Shown here: piece after piece, positions 35,916 to 45,247 of the stretch
Position numbering within the stretch: the first letter of the stretch is position 1
Layout of the letters: each line of letters begins with the position of its first letter
Origin: Coriobacteriia bacterium
Lineage (GTDB): Bacteria > Actinomycetota > Coriobacteriia > Coriobacteriales > UMGS124
Length of the DNA stretch: 64,000 nt
Direction of reading: 5' to 3'
NCBI GenBank assembly: GCA_018368455.1
Contig: JAGZEG010000008.1
Span: 106,234 to 170,233 of the forward strand
Program-made: the position numbers and the translations under genes
The notes under the pieces: model-generated
Database searches by the model: none
What the model saw: only the letters and a program-made list of their open reading frames with translations
What the model was told of the DNA's origin: nothing

Positions 35916-37208
35916 ATGAAGCAGCTACGCCGTTTCCCCCAGGCAACCGTCAGCAAGAAAGCCGCCGCCTCCATCGGGCGAGGCCACCCCTGGGTGTTCG
36001 ACGCCGAAGTGCGAGACGTCGCCCCGGCGCCCTCGGACGGGCGGACCGTCGAGAACGGTGACCTGGTGGACGTCGTTGACGAAAAGGGCGGCTATCTGGG
36101 CACCGGCCTCATCTCGCTGCAGTCCAAGATCCGCGTGCGCCTCGTGTCGCGCAACGCCAACGACCAGTTCGACGACGCTTTCTGGGAGCGCAAGCTGCGC
36201 TGGGCCTGGGAGTACCGCCGCACGACGATGGGCGCGCGAGCCCTGCCCAATGTCGAGCCCGACACGAACTGCTGCCGCGTCATCTTCTCCGAGGCGGACG
36301 CGTTCCCGGGCCTCATCGTTGATCGCTACGAAGACGTGCTCGTAAGCGAGACACTCACGGTGGGCATGGAGCGTCTGCGCACAAAGCTGTTGCCCATGCT
36401 CGTGCGCATCCTGCAAGAGGACGGGCAGGACGTCCGCGCCGTCTACGAGCGTAACGACGCGGCCATTCGCGAGAAGGAGGGCATCGAGCGCTACAAGGGG
36501 TTCCTCGCAGCAGAGGGGCTCGACGTGCCCCAGGGCGAAGACGCAGCCCGGCGCGTCATCTGCGAGAACGGCGTCCGCTATCGGCTCGACCTCGAGAACA
36601 GCCAGAAGACGGGCTTCTTCCTCGACCAGAAGTACAACCGTCGCGCCGTCGCCCAGCTAGCCCGGGGGCGCCGCGTGCTCGACTGCTTCACGCACGTCGG
36701 CAGCTTTGCGCTCAACTGCGCGCAGGCGGGGACGACGTTTGTACACGGCGTTGATGTCAGCGCGACGGCCGTGGACCTGTGCCGCGCGAACGCCCAGCTC
36801 AACGGCGTTGAAGACCGCACGCGTTTCTCAGTTGCCAACGTGTTCGACTTCCTGCCCGGCCTCGAGGCGGACCGCGGGCGCAACGCGGGCGGCCCGTTCG
36901 ACCTCATCGTGCTCGACCCCCCTGCGTTTACGAAGAACCGCCGGACCGTCAACGAGGCGGCCCGCGGCTACCGTCAGATCAACTACCGCGCGCTGCGTCT
37001 GCTGCCGCGCGGCGGCTACCTGGCCACGTGCAGCTGTTCGCACTTCATGCCGGCCGACATGCTCGCTAAGGTCATCGCCGAAGCAGCCCACGACGCAAAC
37101 GTGCAGCTCAGGCAGGTCGAGATGCGTCAGCAGGCCCCCGATCACCCCATCGTCTGGGGCATACCCGAGACCGACTACCTGAAGTTCTTTATCTTCCAGG
37201 TCGTGTAA
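35916..37208 (+). CDS. RlmI-like class I SAM-dependent rRNA methyltransferase
   Basis: The 430-residue product has an N-terminal PUA-like RNA-binding domain (GHPWVFDAEV, NGDLVDVVDEKGGYLGTGL), a central domain (PGLIVDRYEDVLV, YERNDAAIREKEG) and a Rossmann methyltransferase core (KTGFFLDQKYNRR, VLDCFTHVGSFAL, LDPPAFTKNR, CSCSHFM). The whole matches RlmI, which makes m5C1962 in 23S rRNA; the motif DPPAF and the Cys of CSC fit. The ribosome binding site is weak (GAAGAGAG). Confidence 0.88.
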   Translation: MKQLRRFPQATVSKKAAASIGRGHPWVFDAEVRDVAPAPSDGRTVENGDLVDVVDEKGGYLGTGLISLQSKIRVRLVSRNANDQFDDAFWERKLRWAWEYRRTTMGARALPNVEPDTNCCRVIFSEADAFPGLIVDRYEDVLVSETLTVGMERLRTKLLPMLVRILQEDGQDVRAVYERNDAAIREKEGIERYKGFLAAEGLDVPQGEDAARRVICENGVRYRLDLENSQKTGFFLDQKYNRRAVAQLARGRRVLDCFTHVGSFALNCAQAGTTFVHGVDVSATAVDLCRANAQLNGVEDRTRFSVANVFDFLPGLEADRGRNAGGPFDLIVLDPPAFTKNRRTVNEAARGYRQINYRALRLLPRGGYLATCSCSHFMPADMLAKVIAEAAHDANVQLRQVEMRQQAPDHPIVWGIPETDYLKFFIFQVV

Positions 37209-37323
37209 ACGCGCGGGCCCACTCTCTCTATGATGGCTGGCATCTATCTCCTATAAATCCCATAGGGATGATATTCTAAGCTCGCTGTGAGACACCGTTG
37301 GGAGCGAGGAGCGGGGGAACGAG

Positions 37324-37896
37324 ATGGCCACTGTCAAAGCCGTGTGTGTCAGCGAACACAAGGGAACGCAGAAGACGCCCGTCGATGAGATCACACTGCG
37401 AGAGGGATGGGGCGTCGAGAGCGACGCGCATGCTGGCGCCTGGCATCGACAGGTGAGCCTGCTGTCATCGGAGAGCGTCGAGGCGTTCAAGGCGCAGGGA
37501 GCCCCGGTCCACGACGGCTCGTTCGGAGAAAACATCGTCGTCGAGGGCTTCGACTTCAAGCGGCTGCCCGTAGGGACGCGCTTCGCTGTGGGCACAGACG
37601 GCGTCGTGCTCGAACAGACGCAGGTGGGCAAGCACTGTCATTCCCGCTGCGAAATCTACCGAATCATGGGCGACTGCATCATGCCGCGCGAGGGCGTATT
37701 CGCCCGCGTCCTGCACGGCGGCGTCGTGCGGCCCGGCGACCGCATCTCTATCGAGTTCGTGCCATCCATGATGGAGGAGGCCGCCATCGCCGTGGACATC
37801 GCCGAGGCATATCCCGAGGCCATCGCCGCCGAGAGGGAGGCAAAGCGCCGCGATGAGGCACACGTCCAGCGCATGAAGGAGCGCGCCGCCGTGTAG
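37324..37896 (+). CDS. MOSC-domain protein (molybdenum cofactor related)
   Basis: The 190-residue product is a stand-alone MOSC domain (WGVESDAHAGAWHRQVSLLS, GSFGENIVVEGFDFKRLPVG, and the conserved Cys in QVGKHCHSRCEI). MOSC domains bind or transfer sulfur and molybdenum cofactor; YiiM-type members reduce N-hydroxylated compounds. A C-terminal helix rich in Glu/Arg/Ala follows. ATG 37324 has GGAGCGGGGG upstream. With the molbindin and its regulator it adds to the molybdenum theme of the window. Confidence 0.87.
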   Translation: MATVKAVCVSEHKGTQKTPVDEITLREGWGVESDAHAGAWHRQVSLLSSESVEAFKAQGAPVHDGSFGENIVVEGFDFKRLPVGTRFAVGTDGVVLEQTQVGKHCHSRCEIYRIMGDCIMPREGVFARVLHGGVVRPGDRISIEFVPSMMEEAAIAVDIAEAYPEAIAAEREAKRRDEAHVQRMKERAAV

Positions 37897-37953
37897 AGCC
37901 GCCTGCGAGCTGGCCTAGCAGGCAGGCGCAGGTCGAGAGTCGCTCATCCATAG

Positions 37954-37994
37954 GGCCGCGTCCCATCGGAGCCGCCGAAGGGGTGCGGCCTTTC
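37954..37994 (+). terminator. Possible terminator after MOSC gene
   Basis: A six-bp stem GGCCGC/GCGGCC (37954-37959 with 37985-37990) encloses an inner GC-rich pairing and is followed by TTTCTC. Confidence 0.5.
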
Positions 37995-38140
37995 TCATGC
38001 CTCCCTTCTAGAACAAATGTTCGTTATTTTGCTCTGCCTCGTACTGCTCCGGCTCATCGGGGCGTATACTGGGTACCGAACAGATGTACGCTTCTTGATA
38101 GGGAAGCGCCGACGGCGCCCCCCTGGAGACGGAGGCCAGT

Positions 38141-39478
38141 ATGTCCCTGCCCAGACAGTACGCATCCCACTTCGCCCGCGGCACGCTCGAAGCCATACCC
38201 ACACACGCAGCGCTTCCATCATCATCCCTGCTCAAGACATATGTCGCATTCGCGAACACACGTGGAGGCGTCATCCTTATTGGAGCGCGCCTCGAGGCAG
38301 ACGGCACGCTGCTGCCCGTTGGCCTCGAAGACCCCTTGGGCACAATCCGTGAGCTCTGGAGCCTGGTGAGCGACCCCGCACGGGTAAGCGCAAACATCCT
38401 CGTCAATGGCGACGTACGACTCGAGAAGCTCGGCGGAGAGTGTGTCGTGAGCCTTCGTGTGCCGCGCGCCCGGCCAGAGGTTCGCCCCATTCACATAGGG
38501 AATCACGTACTCGGCTCAACATACCGGCGCGTTAACGGGGAAACACAGCCCTGCTCCGCCGAGGAGATCGCAGAGATGGAGCGGGCATCTCGCCCCGAAG
38601 CCGACGCCGTGCCCCTGCCCGCCGTTCCTCTGTCCGCCCTTGAGCTCGACACCATAGACGCTTACCGAGCACAGCTCGGGCGCTTGCATCCCCAGCACCC
38701 CTGGCTTGAGCTCGACACGCCAGAAGCGTTGCTCCTGCAACTGGGCGCTATCGGGCGCAGTGCCAGCACCAGGCGCTTGCACCCATCCCAGGCGGGGCTG
38801 CTCCTGTTCGGACGACAAGAGGCCATCGTACAAGAGCTGCCTTTCTTTGCGCTGAGCTGCACCGAAGCAGGCGCGCCAACCGGACCATTTGCCTGCAAGT
38901 TTGCCGAAAACGACGACACGTGCACAGGCAACGTCTTCGACTTCTGGCGGCACATCCACTCTTGCTTGGAAACGCCCCGCATCAGAGAAGGGAACGTCAG
39001 CGAAACCGTCGTCCCTCTCCGCCCGGCGCGCCATCAAAACGCCATCCCCAGCGACCTCACATGCGCTGCAGCGCAGGCCAGCCAGGAACTCATTGCGAAC
39101 GCGCTGGCACACGCCGACTACCGAGCGCGAGGCGGCGTGAGCGTTCAGGTCGGGCAAGATAGCATCAGCGTCGAGAGCGCGGGGCGGCTCCCCTTTAGCG
39201 AGGAGGCTATCGACCAAGGTGGGCTCATAATGCCGCGCAATCCTGCACTCAAGAGCATGCTTGAGCTCGTGGGCATCGGCAGGGAGCAGGGAGGCGGCAT
39301 CACCTCCCTCCAGGCTACGTGCGCATGGTGGCCGGAACTTCGCCTCGACATAGAGGAAGACGTCGACCCCTGCCGCACGATATGCACGCTCAGCCTGCTC
39401 CGCATGCCAGGCCGGCCATACGCCCAGAGTAATCGACCTGAACTTCCCAGTCTCCCCAAGGAGAGGCGTGCCGCGTAG
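38141..39478 (+). CDS. AlbA_2/Schlafen-type DNA-binding protein with C-terminal GHKL ATPase
   Basis: The 445-residue product has an N-terminal AlbA_2 domain (residues ~1-130; KTYVAFANTRGGVILIGARL, STYRRVNGETQPCS) and a C-terminal HATPase_c_4 domain (~residues 305-420; ASQELIANALAHADYRARGG, VESAGRLPF, MLELVGIGREQGGG). This is the COG2865 group of predicted transcriptional regulators; some are linked to phage defence, most are uncharacterised. It is monocistronic with GGAGACGGAGG upstream; TATACT at 38067 may be its -10 box. Confidence 0.83.
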   Translation: MSLPRQYASHFARGTLEAIPTHAALPSSSLLKTYVAFANTRGGVILIGARLEADGTLLPVGLEDPLGTIRELWSLVSDPARVSANILVNGDVRLEKLGGECVVSLRVPRARPEVRPIHIGNHVLGSTYRRVNGETQPCSAEEIAEMERASRPEADAVPLPAVPLSALELDTIDAYRAQLGRLHPQHPWLELDTPEALLLQLGAIGRSASTRRLHPSQAGLLLFGRQEAIVQELPFFALSCTEAGAPTGPFACKFAENDDTCTGNVFDFWRHIHSCLETPRIREGNVSETVVPLRPARHQNAIPSDLTCAAAQASQELIANALAHADYRARGGVSVQVGQDSISVESAGRLPFSEEAIDQGGLIMPRNPALKSMLELVGIGREQGGGITSLQATCAWWPELRLDIEEDVDPCRTICTLSLLRMPGRPYAQSNRPELPSLPKERRAA

Positions 39479-39553
39479 GAGCACCGCGGCAGGCAGAACC
39501 GAATATGTCCTTCCCGCTTGACGGGGCGCTGGCACCGGCATACTATGCATTAC

Positions 39554-39574
39554 ATACTATGTGATACATAGTAT
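39554..39574. promoter_or_regulatory. PadR-type operator, perfect palindrome
   Basis: ATACTATGT-GAT-ACATAGTAT is a perfect 9-3-9 inverted repeat, and a half-site CATACTATGCAT lies just upstream (39539-39550). PadR repressors bind ATGT/ACAT dyads of this form. It lies 55 bases upstream of the padR-like start and probably mediates autorepression. Confidence 0.75.
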
Positions 39575-39629
39575 CAGACGTTGCAAGAGCCCTGCGCCAA
39601 GGGCGCACGAGGACTGGAGGGAGGAACGT

Positions 39630-39950
39630 GTGGACGCGCAGCTTAAGAAGGGCGTGCTAGACGCCTGTGTGCTCGCAGCAATCAGCAAGCAGGATTCGTA
39701 TGGCTACCAGATCGTCAAAGACGTCTCGACATGCATAGAGATATCGGAATCGACCCTGTATCCCATCCTCAAACGACTCGAGGGAGCCGACGCACTCAAG
39801 ACATACTCAGTCGAGCACAACGGTCGCCTGCGTAAGTACTACCGCATAACAGAAGCGGGACGGCAACGTATCCGGGAGTTCGTTGAGAGCTGGGACGAGA
39901 TGGTACGCATCCACGATTACGTAAAGGAGGCCTGCGATGACCAAGCGTGA
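39630..39950 (+). CDS. PadR-family transcriptional repressor
   Basis: The 106-residue winged-helix protein has the PadR signature: LDACVLAAISKQDSYGYQIV, ESTLYPILKRLEGADAL and RKYYRITEAGRQR. It is the short PadR-s2 type that pairs with DUF1700 membrane proteins. The GTG start at 39630 has GGAGGGAGG upstream; an earlier frame start at 39561 lies inside the operator and is not credible. The stop overlaps the next gene by 14 bases, so the two are coupled. Confidence 0.9.
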   Translation: MDAQLKKGVLDACVLAAISKQDSYGYQIVKDVSTCIEISESTLYPILKRLEGADALKTYSVEHNGRLRKYYRITEAGRQRIREFVESWDEMVRIHDYVKEACDDQA

Positions 39951-41688
39951 GTTCCTCGAGCGCCTGGAGCGGTGCCTTGCGGGCTTGGACGCCAGCGAGC
40001 GCTCGAGCATGGTCGAGTTCTACGAGGAGCAGATCGACGACCGCATGGACGACGGAATGGCAGAGGAGGCGGCTGTCGCCTCGCTCGAAAGCCCCGAGGA
40101 CATAGCGGCCAACATCCTCGCCCTGCGCGCAGAGGCAGCTCGCGCCCAAGCGAGCGCCACACGGGCGGCGACCGACGGCCTCTCCTCGGCCTCCACTGGA
40201 CCCGCTCGCCCCGCCACCGCTGAGGCTCCCCGGCAGAAGCGCTCGTTCCTGCGCGGCCTCGGTCGATCACTGCTCGGCTTTCTCGAAGTACTGGCCGCCA
40301 TCATCCTCATTCCGGTTGCCATCGGCCTCATCGCGACGCTCATTGGCGTATACGTCGCGCTGTGGTTCGGTGCCGCCGCATTGGCCATGGCTTCGCTGGG
40401 CAGCGCGGCCATCGCCGTCATCTTCGTGATCTCGCTGTTCGCAGCGCCTCCCGCGACCGCCGCTGTAGGTGTCGGCACCGCCGGCCTCATCGTTGGGGCC
40501 CTGGGTCTGACCGTGCTGCTCGCTCTTCTCACCTACGCGTTTGGCAAGCTGCTCGTCTACCTCGTCATCTGGTGTGTGCGTCCCATGCGCCGCGCCGCGG
40601 CCCGCAGGCGCGCCCAGCGCGAGGCAGAAACGAAGCAATATCCATCCATGCCCGTACCGCCCATGCCCGTAGCAGCGCCCGCCGCTGCCACTCAGGGGCG
40701 TGCGAAGTTCCCGCTGTGGGGCAAGTTCGCAATTGTGGCGACGCTGCTCTCCCTTATAGGCGGCGGCATGGTGCTCGGCGCTGTCGTCTCCACTGGAAGC
40801 ATGGAGGCCCTTGTACGGGAGGCTGGCCTGAACGGCCCCGTGCGCGAGCTCACGCTCGACGCCACCGACATCACGACAATCGACCTGTCCAGCCAAGCTT
40901 ATAAGACTACCGGAAGCTATCCCATCGGCTTCAGTATCGGCGGAGGCGGAAGCGCCGACTACAACCATGTCTCCATCGGCGTCTCACCCGACAACAGGAT
41001 TCACGTACGCGGCGCGGCGCAGATGTGGGGCGCCATCTTCCAGCGCAATGAGCCGTACACGCTGACGCAGCCCATCGTCGACGGCGACACCATGCGCCTC
41101 GAAAGCCAGCAAGTTGCCGGCGGTTTTACGATCCAGAACCCGTTTGCCTCGATGGCTTACGACGGCTCAGTTCACGTGCTGATCCCTCGCAACTGGAAGG
41201 GCACGGTCACGTGCGACGACAGCTCGACCGTCATATCCCGGGACAGCACGCACTATCTCGGCAACCGGTACAGCTCCCCCGTCACGATCGACGGGACCCT
41301 GGACCTGCGCGCCGGCAGCGTCAGCCTCGCCTACTTCAGCGCGGCTTCCATGAGCCTCGAGGCTACGGGGATGGAGCACGTCAGCTGGGGCGGCGTCTAC
41401 CTAGACAGCGTCTCGGCAAGCGGCGAGATCAAAGTGGGCGGCCCGCGTGCCCTGCTTCGCAACGTCGATGCGACCGGCGGCCTTGTTATCGACCCCGACA
41501 CCCGCATCTCCTATCCCAGCGCCGATGCCGAGGATGGCCTTGAGTACGCGCCCGAACGCACCGGCGACAGCACCGGCGATTTCGACGACACGACGGCCCG
41601 CAGCATAGCGGCGGGCAAGAGCGCCAACGCTGACGGGCAGGCGGCCAGCAGCAAGGACAACGCGAGCAGCTCCGCCGATCGCCAGTAA
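39937..41688 (+). CDS. DUF1700/DUF4097 membrane protein
   Basis: The 583-residue product has an N-terminal DUF1700 (MTKREFLERLERCLAGLDAS, residues 1-75), about five membrane helices (~105-215), a basic loop, one more helix (~255-280) and a large external beta-helical DUF4097 domain (~290-540) with repeated short strands. Such proteins pair with PadR regulators and are thought to act in envelope stress or membrane-sensing. The tail after ~540 is Ser/Asp/Ala-rich. Overlap with the PadR gene supports a two-gene operon. Confidence 0.82.
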   Translation: MTKREFLERLERCLAGLDASERSSMVEFYEEQIDDRMDDGMAEEAAVASLESPEDIAANILALRAEAARAQASATRAATDGLSSASTGPARPATAEAPRQKRSFLRGLGRSLLGFLEVLAAIILIPVAIGLIATLIGVYVALWFGAAALAMASLGSAAIAVIFVISLFAAPPATAAVGVGTAGLIVGALGLTVLLALLTYAFGKLLVYLVIWCVRPMRRAAARRRAQREAETKQYPSMPVPPMPVAAPAAATQGRAKFPLWGKFAIVATLLSLIGGGMVLGAVVSTGSMEALVREAGLNGPVRELTLDATDITTIDLSSQAYKTTGSYPIGFSIGGGGSADYNHVSIGVSPDNRIHVRGAAQMWGAIFQRNEPYTLTQPIVDGDTMRLESQQVAGGFTIQNPFASMAYDGSVHVLIPRNWKGTVTCDDSSTVISRDSTHYLGNRYSSPVTIDGTLDLRAGSVSLAYFSAASMSLEATGMEHVSWGGVYLDSVSASGEIKVGGPRALLRNVDATGGLVIDPDTRISYPSADAEDGLEYAPERTGDSTGDFDDTTARSIAAGKSANADGQAASSKDNASSSADRQ

Positions 41689-41695
41689 AGACGTA

Positions 41696-41734
41696 GTGGC
41701 CGGGGCGTAAGGGTAAGTTCGACGCCCCGGCCAC
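41696..41734 (+). terminator. Hairpin after PadR-DUF1700 operon
   Basis: A perfect 12-bp stem GTGGCCGGGGCG (41696-41707) pairs with 41723-41734. The U tract is poor. Confidence 0.65.
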
Positions 41735-41958
41735 GCTTCGCAGGCCCCAACATGCTCGGCATCAAACCGCCTCACGCAGGGCCCCGATCCCGCCTGCCGC
41801 GCGAAACGGCTCAAAACGCGGCGGAGAACTTCCGGAGCCCCGGCAGTCAGCGCTCCTATCACAGACCAGCGTACAGCAATTACAGCACACCCGCAGCCAG
41901 CTACAACCCATATCGCAGCCCACCGCAGCACCTCATTCAACACAAAGAGGCGATTGTC

Positions 41959-43005
41959 ATGCGCACCACATTTCACGTTCCCCTCGCAAGCGCATCAAGC
42001 GTCCCGGCCGGTATGCAACCCCGTCGCGCTATGGCTCCGCTGCGTCCCACGATGACAGCAGTCAGCGCCCCCACGGCACCTGCCGTAGGTTTCGGTAACC
42101 AGGACCCCCTTCGCACAGCCATCCCCGATCCGGACTGCACGGCAACCGCACATGTAGACTCCCGGTATCACGCGCACTCCGTCGCGCAAAACACCCTGTT
42201 GTTCCTTCTATTCTTTGCGGCGTGGGTCGCCCTCCTCGGCCTTTCCGGATCCCCCACAGCTGCCCTCGTCTCTGCAACGCACGCCACTCCAGCTGTGGCG
42301 CGCCTCATCTATGAGGTCATGCCGCTTCTCACCGTACTCATCCCCACAGCAGCCTGTGGCTTGGTGTTCAGGCGCTACGCCAGGATCCCGGCACTTGTGC
42401 GCCCTCATCGCGAGGGCGTCGACACCGCCATCGGCATGGGCCTGGGTCTCGGCCTGTTCGCCTCATGCGCCGGTACCCTGTGGGCCCTTGGGAACCTGGA
42501 CGTCTCTGGCGTGTCAATGTGGGACGACTCGCTGCCCATGTGGACGCTCGCACTGGCGCTCAACGCCGCATTCCAGGAGTATCTCGTGCACGGGTGGGGC
42601 TTCGACGTCCTGCTTCGTGGCCGCGGTCCTGCTGCCGCCACCGTCGTCACGACCATCCTGTTCACCTTGCTCCATCCCGGCGCGTTCGCGTCCGGCCCCA
42701 TGGCCGTAGCCTGCATCGCAGCGTTCGGCGCCCTCCTTGCGGTGCTACGCCTTGTGACCGGCGGCCTGCTTGCCCCTGTCCTCGTCCATGCCGTCTGGAA
42801 CATCCTGGGTGGCATCGGCCTGGGCCTCGTGACGCTGGCCGATGACTATCCGCACGTCCTGAACGCGACACTGGACGGCGGTCCCCTGTTCGCCGCCAGC
42901 ATGGGCCTCGAAGGCAGCCTCGTCACGCTCCTCGTCGTGCTGGCCGCCCTCGTCGTTCTGGCCCTCATCTATCGACACCAGTGCAGGTCAATCGCACACA
43001 GCTAA
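41959..43005 (+). CDS. CPBP-family membrane protease-like protein
   Basis: The 348-residue product has a disordered N-terminus (~1-75) and eight membrane helices. The CPBP motifs are present in variant form: motif 1 FQEYLVHGWGFD (single Glu; the usual EExxxRG has Glu-Glu and Arg), motif 2 TTILFTLLHPGAF and motif 3 LVHAVWN. Family members include type II CAAX proteases and bacteriocin immunity proteins. ATG 41959 has AGAGG eight bases upstream. Confidence 0.78.
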   Translation: MRTTFHVPLASASSVPAGMQPRRAMAPLRPTMTAVSAPTAPAVGFGNQDPLRTAIPDPDCTATAHVDSRYHAHSVAQNTLLFLLFFAAWVALLGLSGSPTAALVSATHATPAVARLIYEVMPLLTVLIPTAACGLVFRRYARIPALVRPHREGVDTAIGMGLGLGLFASCAGTLWALGNLDVSGVSMWDDSLPMWTLALALNAAFQEYLVHGWGFDVLLRGRGPAAATVVTTILFTLLHPGAFASGPMAVACIAAFGALLAVLRLVTGGLLAPVLVHAVWNILGGIGLGLVTLADDYPHVLNATLDGGPLFAASMGLEGSLVTLLVVLAALVVLALIYRHQCRSIAHS

Positions 43006-43107
43006 CAAAATGGAGCCGCGACGTCACCATCGGGCAAAGAGAGTGGTACCTTCTCCCTCGCAGAGACACGGGCCATCGGCCCCGCATCGCCAACCGGAAG
43101 AGGGCCC

Positions 43108-44103
43108 ATGGCGACGTTCACCTGGAATCGCACACTCCTCATCGCCAACCCGGCAGCCCAAAGCGGCCGCGGCGCCCAGGGGGCTCAGGACCTCGAGCGC
43201 ATGCTGCGTGGAGGAGACGCCCACACCCGGGGCATTCAGCTCCCGAGCGAGCTCGACGTCCGCCTGACGGAGCGTCCCGGCCACGCAACCGACATCGCGG
43301 CCCAGGAAGGCACCTCGTTCGACACCGTGGTAGCCCTGGGCGGCGGCGGCATCATCCACGAGGTGGTGAACGGCTTGCTGCGCATCCCCGAAGCCCGGCG
43401 ACCCTGTCTAGCCGTCGTGCCACTTGGCTCGGGCAACGACTTTGCTCGCACGATTGGAATGCCGCGCAACCGCCCGGAAAGCGCCCTGCGTGCCATCGCA
43501 CAAGGCATACGGCAGCGCCTCGACGTGGGTCGCGTCCGCTGCCCGGGCCTCGACGACGTCTATTTCATGCAGACGCTCTCGTTTGGGCTCGACGCCGCCA
43601 TCGCCCTAGCAACGATGGAGCGTCGCGCAAAGAACGGAGCGCATGGTACGCGCCTGTTCGCCGCGACGGGATACGACATCTTCGCCCACAACCGCGAACC
43701 GTATGCCTATCGCGCAGAGCTCGAAGTCGCGAGCAAAAGCGGTGATGCCAACGAGCGGCACATCGAGCAGATCAGCGGCGAGGAGGTCGTCTTCGCCGTG
43801 CAGGTAGGCCCTACATACGGCGGGGGATTTCGCATCTGCCCGGACGCGTCGCCCATCGACGGCCTGCTCGACATATGCCGATCGGTGAGCATCCCGTCCG
43901 TCCCCCACACGCTCGCGCTGTTCTCACTTGCACGCTTTGGGCTGCACGTGCGGTCCAGCGCAGTGCGCTTCGCCAAGGTCAGGCGGCTGGTCATAGACTT
44001 TGAGCGCACCGTGCCCTGCCAGGTAGACGGTGAGAAGCTCGACGCCACGCACTTCGATATCGCATCAATTCCCGCAGTCCTTGACGTGGTCTGCGCACGC
44101 TAG
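43108..44103 (+). CDS. Diacylglycerol/lipid kinase-like protein with altered GGDGT motif
   Basis: The 331-residue product has the DAGK catalytic fold: LLIANPAAQSGRG at the N-terminus, VPLGSGNDFARTIGMP and the C-terminal DGEKL-like VDGEKLDATHFD. The nucleotide motif, normally GGDGTxxEVxNG, reads GGGGIIHEVVNG (residues 78-89), so the conserved Asp and Thr are replaced by Gly and Ile. The enzyme may be impaired or use a different phosphate donor. ATG 43108 has GGAAGAGGG upstream. Confidence 0.85.
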   Translation: MATFTWNRTLLIANPAAQSGRGAQGAQDLERMLRGGDAHTRGIQLPSELDVRLTERPGHATDIAAQEGTSFDTVVALGGGGIIHEVVNGLLRIPEARRPCLAVVPLGSGNDFARTIGMPRNRPESALRAIAQGIRQRLDVGRVRCPGLDDVYFMQTLSFGLDAAIALATMERRAKNGAHGTRLFAATGYDIFAHNREPYAYRAELEVASKSGDANERHIEQISGEEVVFAVQVGPTYGGGFRICPDASPIDGLLDICRSVSIPSVPHTLALFSLARFGLHVRSSAVRFAKVRRLVIDFERTVPCQVDGEKLDATHFDIASIPAVLDVVCAR

Positions 44104-44165
44104 AAACCCACGCGCTCACGATTTCCGAACGGCCCAAAGCACGCGGCCTGCTAGACCCGTCCCAT

Positions 44166-45047
44166 CTACTTGGTAGCAACAAGCATGAAAAGCCCCGCAC
44201 GCGTTGAGACGCTAGCACGCGCATATGCAGCGCCATCGTCTCGAACGGGCTCGCGGCCGAGCGCGGGCCCACCCGCAACGGCAACGCCCCGCCGGATGCT
44301 CTCGAGCGTCTCGTCAAAGTGCTCGTTGCAGCTCACCGTCCGAGCACCTGCCCGACGGAGCGCCTGGATGTCCCATGCGGGACGCTCCACCCGGGAAATA
44401 GGGAGACCTGCGGTAATGGCGTTGCGCGTGCGCAGCTGCTCGAGCGTCTGCGTCGGGTGCGTCGGGGTCTCCCCTCGCGCCTCCGCCGCCGCAAATGCCT
44501 GCCCATACGCGGCGTCGATGTTGACGAACGCCCCTCCCGGCCGCAGCACGCGCAGCGCCTCGGCGTATACGCGCTCGACGTCGTCAAGCACCCACGTCAC
44601 GTTGCGCGTCATTACGAGATCGAACGCCTCACTGTCAAACGGCAGCTCGTGAGCATCAGCCTGGCGAAAGCTCACCCGCTCCCCGACGCCATGGCGTGCC
44701 GCGTTTGCCGAAGCTTGGGCAATCATCTCGGCAGAGAAGTCGACACCTGTAACCCGGGCACCAGCACGCGCCATCAGGATGGAGAGCAGCCCCGAGCCGC
44801 AGCCCAGATCGAGCGCCTGCACAATGGGAGCGGTCTCGTCCACCGTGCCCCCATCGGCGGAACCGGCCGCTCCCGATGTCGCCCCCTCGCACAGACGCTC
44901 CCGAGCACCCACGACGAGCCGACGCACCACCTCGGCAAACGCGCTGCCTCGGTCAGAAGCAAGCTCGCGCTCGTGTAGCTCGGAGTATTCCTCCGCTCGG
45001 CCCGACCAGTACTCGTGCGACACCTCAGTACGCTCGACGCTCTCCAT
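44166..45047 (-). CDS. Class I SAM-dependent methyltransferase
   Basis: The 293-residue product has a Methyltransf_11/25 core: motif I VQALDLGCGSGLLSILMA (~residues 75-92), motif II VTGVDFSAEMI, motif IV DLVMTRNVTWVLDD and EALRVLRPGGAFVNID. The start, MESVERTEVSHEYWSGRAEE, is typical of small-molecule methyltransferases of anaerobes. ATG 45047 has AGAGAGGG upstream; the open frame to 45638 crosses a palindromic repeat and is not coding. Substrate unknown. Confidence 0.88.
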   Translation of the reverse strand: MESVERTEVSHEYWSGRAEEYSELHERELASDRGSAFAEVVRRLVVGARERLCEGATSGAAGSADGGTVDETAPIVQALDLGCGSGLLSILMARAGARVTGVDFSAEMIAQASANAARHGVGERVSFRQADAHELPFDSEAFDLVMTRNVTWVLDDVERVYAEALRVLRPGGAFVNIDAAYGQAFAAAEARGETPTHPTQTLEQLRTRNAITAGLPISRVERPAWDIQALRRAGARTVSCNEHFDETLESIRRGVAVAGGPALGREPVRDDGAAYARASVSTRAGLFMLVATK

Positions 45048-45247
45048 CGCCACCAGCCCTCTCTTTTCGGCAACTAACCACCGGACACCGCGTCCCCGAG
45101 ACCAGCCAGGCACCCCGCCCCAGAGAACGACGACCTTGGTCCGGCAAAGCACAGCAAGCCTCTCCACCAAATGCCACATGCCATGCATGGGACGGCAATT
45201 CCCAGCAAAGACTGCAGCCTCATTCGCACGTCCCTCCCAGGCGAACC

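Noticed and set aside
37230..37323. Molybdenum-cofactor riboswitch before the MOSC gene
   Set aside because: The leader is only about 90 bases and shows no conserved Moco-aptamer helices that I could pair by eye.
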